Assembly: GCF_021730395.1 (NCBI RefSeq)
Contig: NC_069373.1
Span: 49,566,501-49,630,500 of the forward strand
DNA from: Mercenaria mercenaria
Taxonomy: Eukaryota; Mollusca; Bivalvia; Venerida; Veneridae
Direction: 5' to 3'
DNA: 64,000 nucleotides
Both the position numbers and the translations under genes were made by a program. Positions within the stretch are counted from its first letter, which is position 1. Each line of letters starts with the position of its first letter. Below, piece by piece: positions 62,536 through 64,000 of this stretch. The notes beneath the pieces were generated by a model. It had not been told where the DNA came from. It saw only the letters and a list, made by a program, of their open reading frames with translations, and ran no database searches.

Positions 62536-63558
62536 CGAGGGGTGTTAAAATACCCGGAAAAGTTCTCTAACATCTTTATTTATGGTCCTATTTTGCTAAA
62601 ATTCGAAAATATGACGGATAAGAACGTATTACATTTGAATATTTAAGTTAAATATTTCAGAATGTACATATTTTTATTTATCTTCGCTATGGCAACGTCA
62701 CTACCTCTAAAGCGACAAAGCGCCATTATGAGTCTGTCATATCACATAAAACTTATGAGTTATGATTGCCAGTGGTTCAATGTTTCTCGCCACTAAATGC
62801 ATTTTCGACATCTTAACGAACAAATGAATACTGTTTATATGATATTCCTGTCGAATTGATGAAATGGGGTGCTGAGCTGTGGTGTACCGATCCGTACCAA
62901 AGGCTCTCTAGTTTTTCAAACGTGAACGAATGTTATTGTTCTTTAACCGCGAGTCGTAACATTATTATCCTCACCACTTTTCAACCTCCCATAGCAATAT
63001 TAAAATGTTGTTTTATTCAGAGCATTGTTCCTTAAACCTTATACAGCATAACATTTGTCTTTTTCCTTGATTTTTTTTATTAAAAACACAGAATGTTATG
63101 TCTCCGTTCAACACTGAATTACAAGCGATGACCAGCACTATATGCCTACCAAATATTTTAATGATATTACGTTACCCTACCAAGCATTTTAATGATATTA
63201 CGTTACCCTACCAAACACTTTAATGATATTACGTTACCCTACCAAACACTTTAATGATATTACGTTACTGGCGTAACGCTTACGTTTCACGTCAATATTT
63301 ATCCGATCTAAGAAAATGTAGCTTGAAAAAACAGGTAAGTGTCAAGTAGATGCAAATAGAGAAAAGACAAAATTGAGTCGGATGACGTCACATGACGTTG
63401 CTATGGGGACTAGCATTTACATATAATTTTTCCAAAGAAAATATGATTTTGACATATCAACATTATTCCCTGGTCTACAATATATAACAGTTTCGTTGAT
63501 TTTTGATGACACGTGAAGAAGTGAGAGCACTTTTCCTGGTAGCTACTGAACACCCCTT
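62536..63558. mobile_element. Mariner-like remnant
   Basis: The left end CGAGGGGTGTT..CCGGAAAAG is inverted as CTTTTCCTGG..AACACCCCTT, with TA on both outer sides, as in mariner elements. No transposase frame is recognisable. A four-copy ~31-bp array (63145-63270, ATTTTAATGATATTACGTTA) lies inside. Confidence 0.55.
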
Positions 63559-64000
63559 ATATGTTTCAGACATTCACGGATGATGGCCGAAATTCAAAAT
63601 GTCACTTTAATTCACTATATAGTCGGATTCAAAATGATCCACATATAACCCAAATTTTGCTATTCCCATACATCCTATTTCCTTCATGGTATCCATGTTG
63701 ATAAATATGTTCGTGTCCTATATACATGTTAAATAATCGGACGTTCATTGTAACAAATGCTCTTTTAGTGATATGTTAGTCGTGGGCGGCTGAAGTCGCC
63801 TTTTCATGTAAAAAAAGTACAGTTATCTTCCCCGCGTTACCCTTACCGGGGAAAGTATATCGAATTAAGGAAAGTGTATCAGAGAGAAAACAGTCCATCA
63901 CTTCATGACAATAAATATCATGGTCGTATGAAAGTAACCAAATGTAATAGGAGTGATGGCAATAACGAGAAAAGGGTAAAAGTTTGGTGAAAAATCATGA
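63559..64000. other. Noncoding stretch at the window end
   Basis: No gene or clear repeat seen. Confidence 0.4.

Overview
The window looks like nuclear DNA from a bivalve mollusc, probably a heterodont clam. It is AT-rich, has long introns with GT..AG borders, and is crowded with inverted-repeat DNA elements, tRNA-derived SINEs and 157-bp satellite-bearing elements of the kind known from bivalves. There are no prokaryotic operons and no CRISPR array. I saw no retroviral, LTR or Polinton-type element. Taxon is an inference from repeat style and protein similarity.

Four protein-coding genes can be assembled from exon pieces by checking splice sites, reading phase and family similarity. (1) Minus strand, 9448-4507: a three-exon gene for a 294-residue coiled-coil protein of unknown function. 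Its last 3' segment is copied in tandem just downstream (3495-4053). (2) Plus strand, 14863-37466: a 15-exon TRPML/mucolipin cation channel, about 657 residues, with six membrane segments and an NGDE pore motif. (3) Minus strand, 39251-37719: a compact four-exon gene for a 124-residue secreted protein with the Asp/Cys/Cys layout of a BRICHOS domain. It lies tail-to-tail with the mucolipin gene, and its exons are easily mistaken for plus-strand ORFs. (4) Plus strand, 41345-62399: a 15-exon SLC5 sodium-coupled solute transporter (SMCT/SMVT-like), 617 codons after the start, complete except for one in-frame TGA at codon 45 where the family has arginine. A possible lone terminal exon lies at 11291-11206 (minus).

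Repeats by region: 0-3 kb holds a satellite-bearing element, a hAT-like MITE and a ~72-bp degenerate tandem array. 5.7-6.7 kb is a foldback element whose arms are built of ~20-bp tandem repeats. 12-14 kb holds a MITE, a SINE and homopolymer tracts. 16-17 kb and 52-54.4 kb hold LINE 3' ends. 18.8-36.4 kb (mucolipin introns) holds four tandem arrays that appear to grow from exon edges, plus several MITEs and two satellite-bearing elements. 41-59 kb (SLC5 introns) holds five copies of a ~230-bp near-palindromic foldback element, three of them within 25 bp of an exon, plus SINEs and other MITEs. 62.5-63.6 kb is a mariner-like remnant.

The most unusual signal is in the mucolipin gene. At four exon borders the splice-site sequence is the core of a neighbouring tandem array, giving rows of decoy donors or acceptors. 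The genes do not form an evident pathway. Mucolipin should act in endolysosomal membranes, the SLC5 protein in the plasma membrane, and the BRICHOS-like protein in the secretory route.
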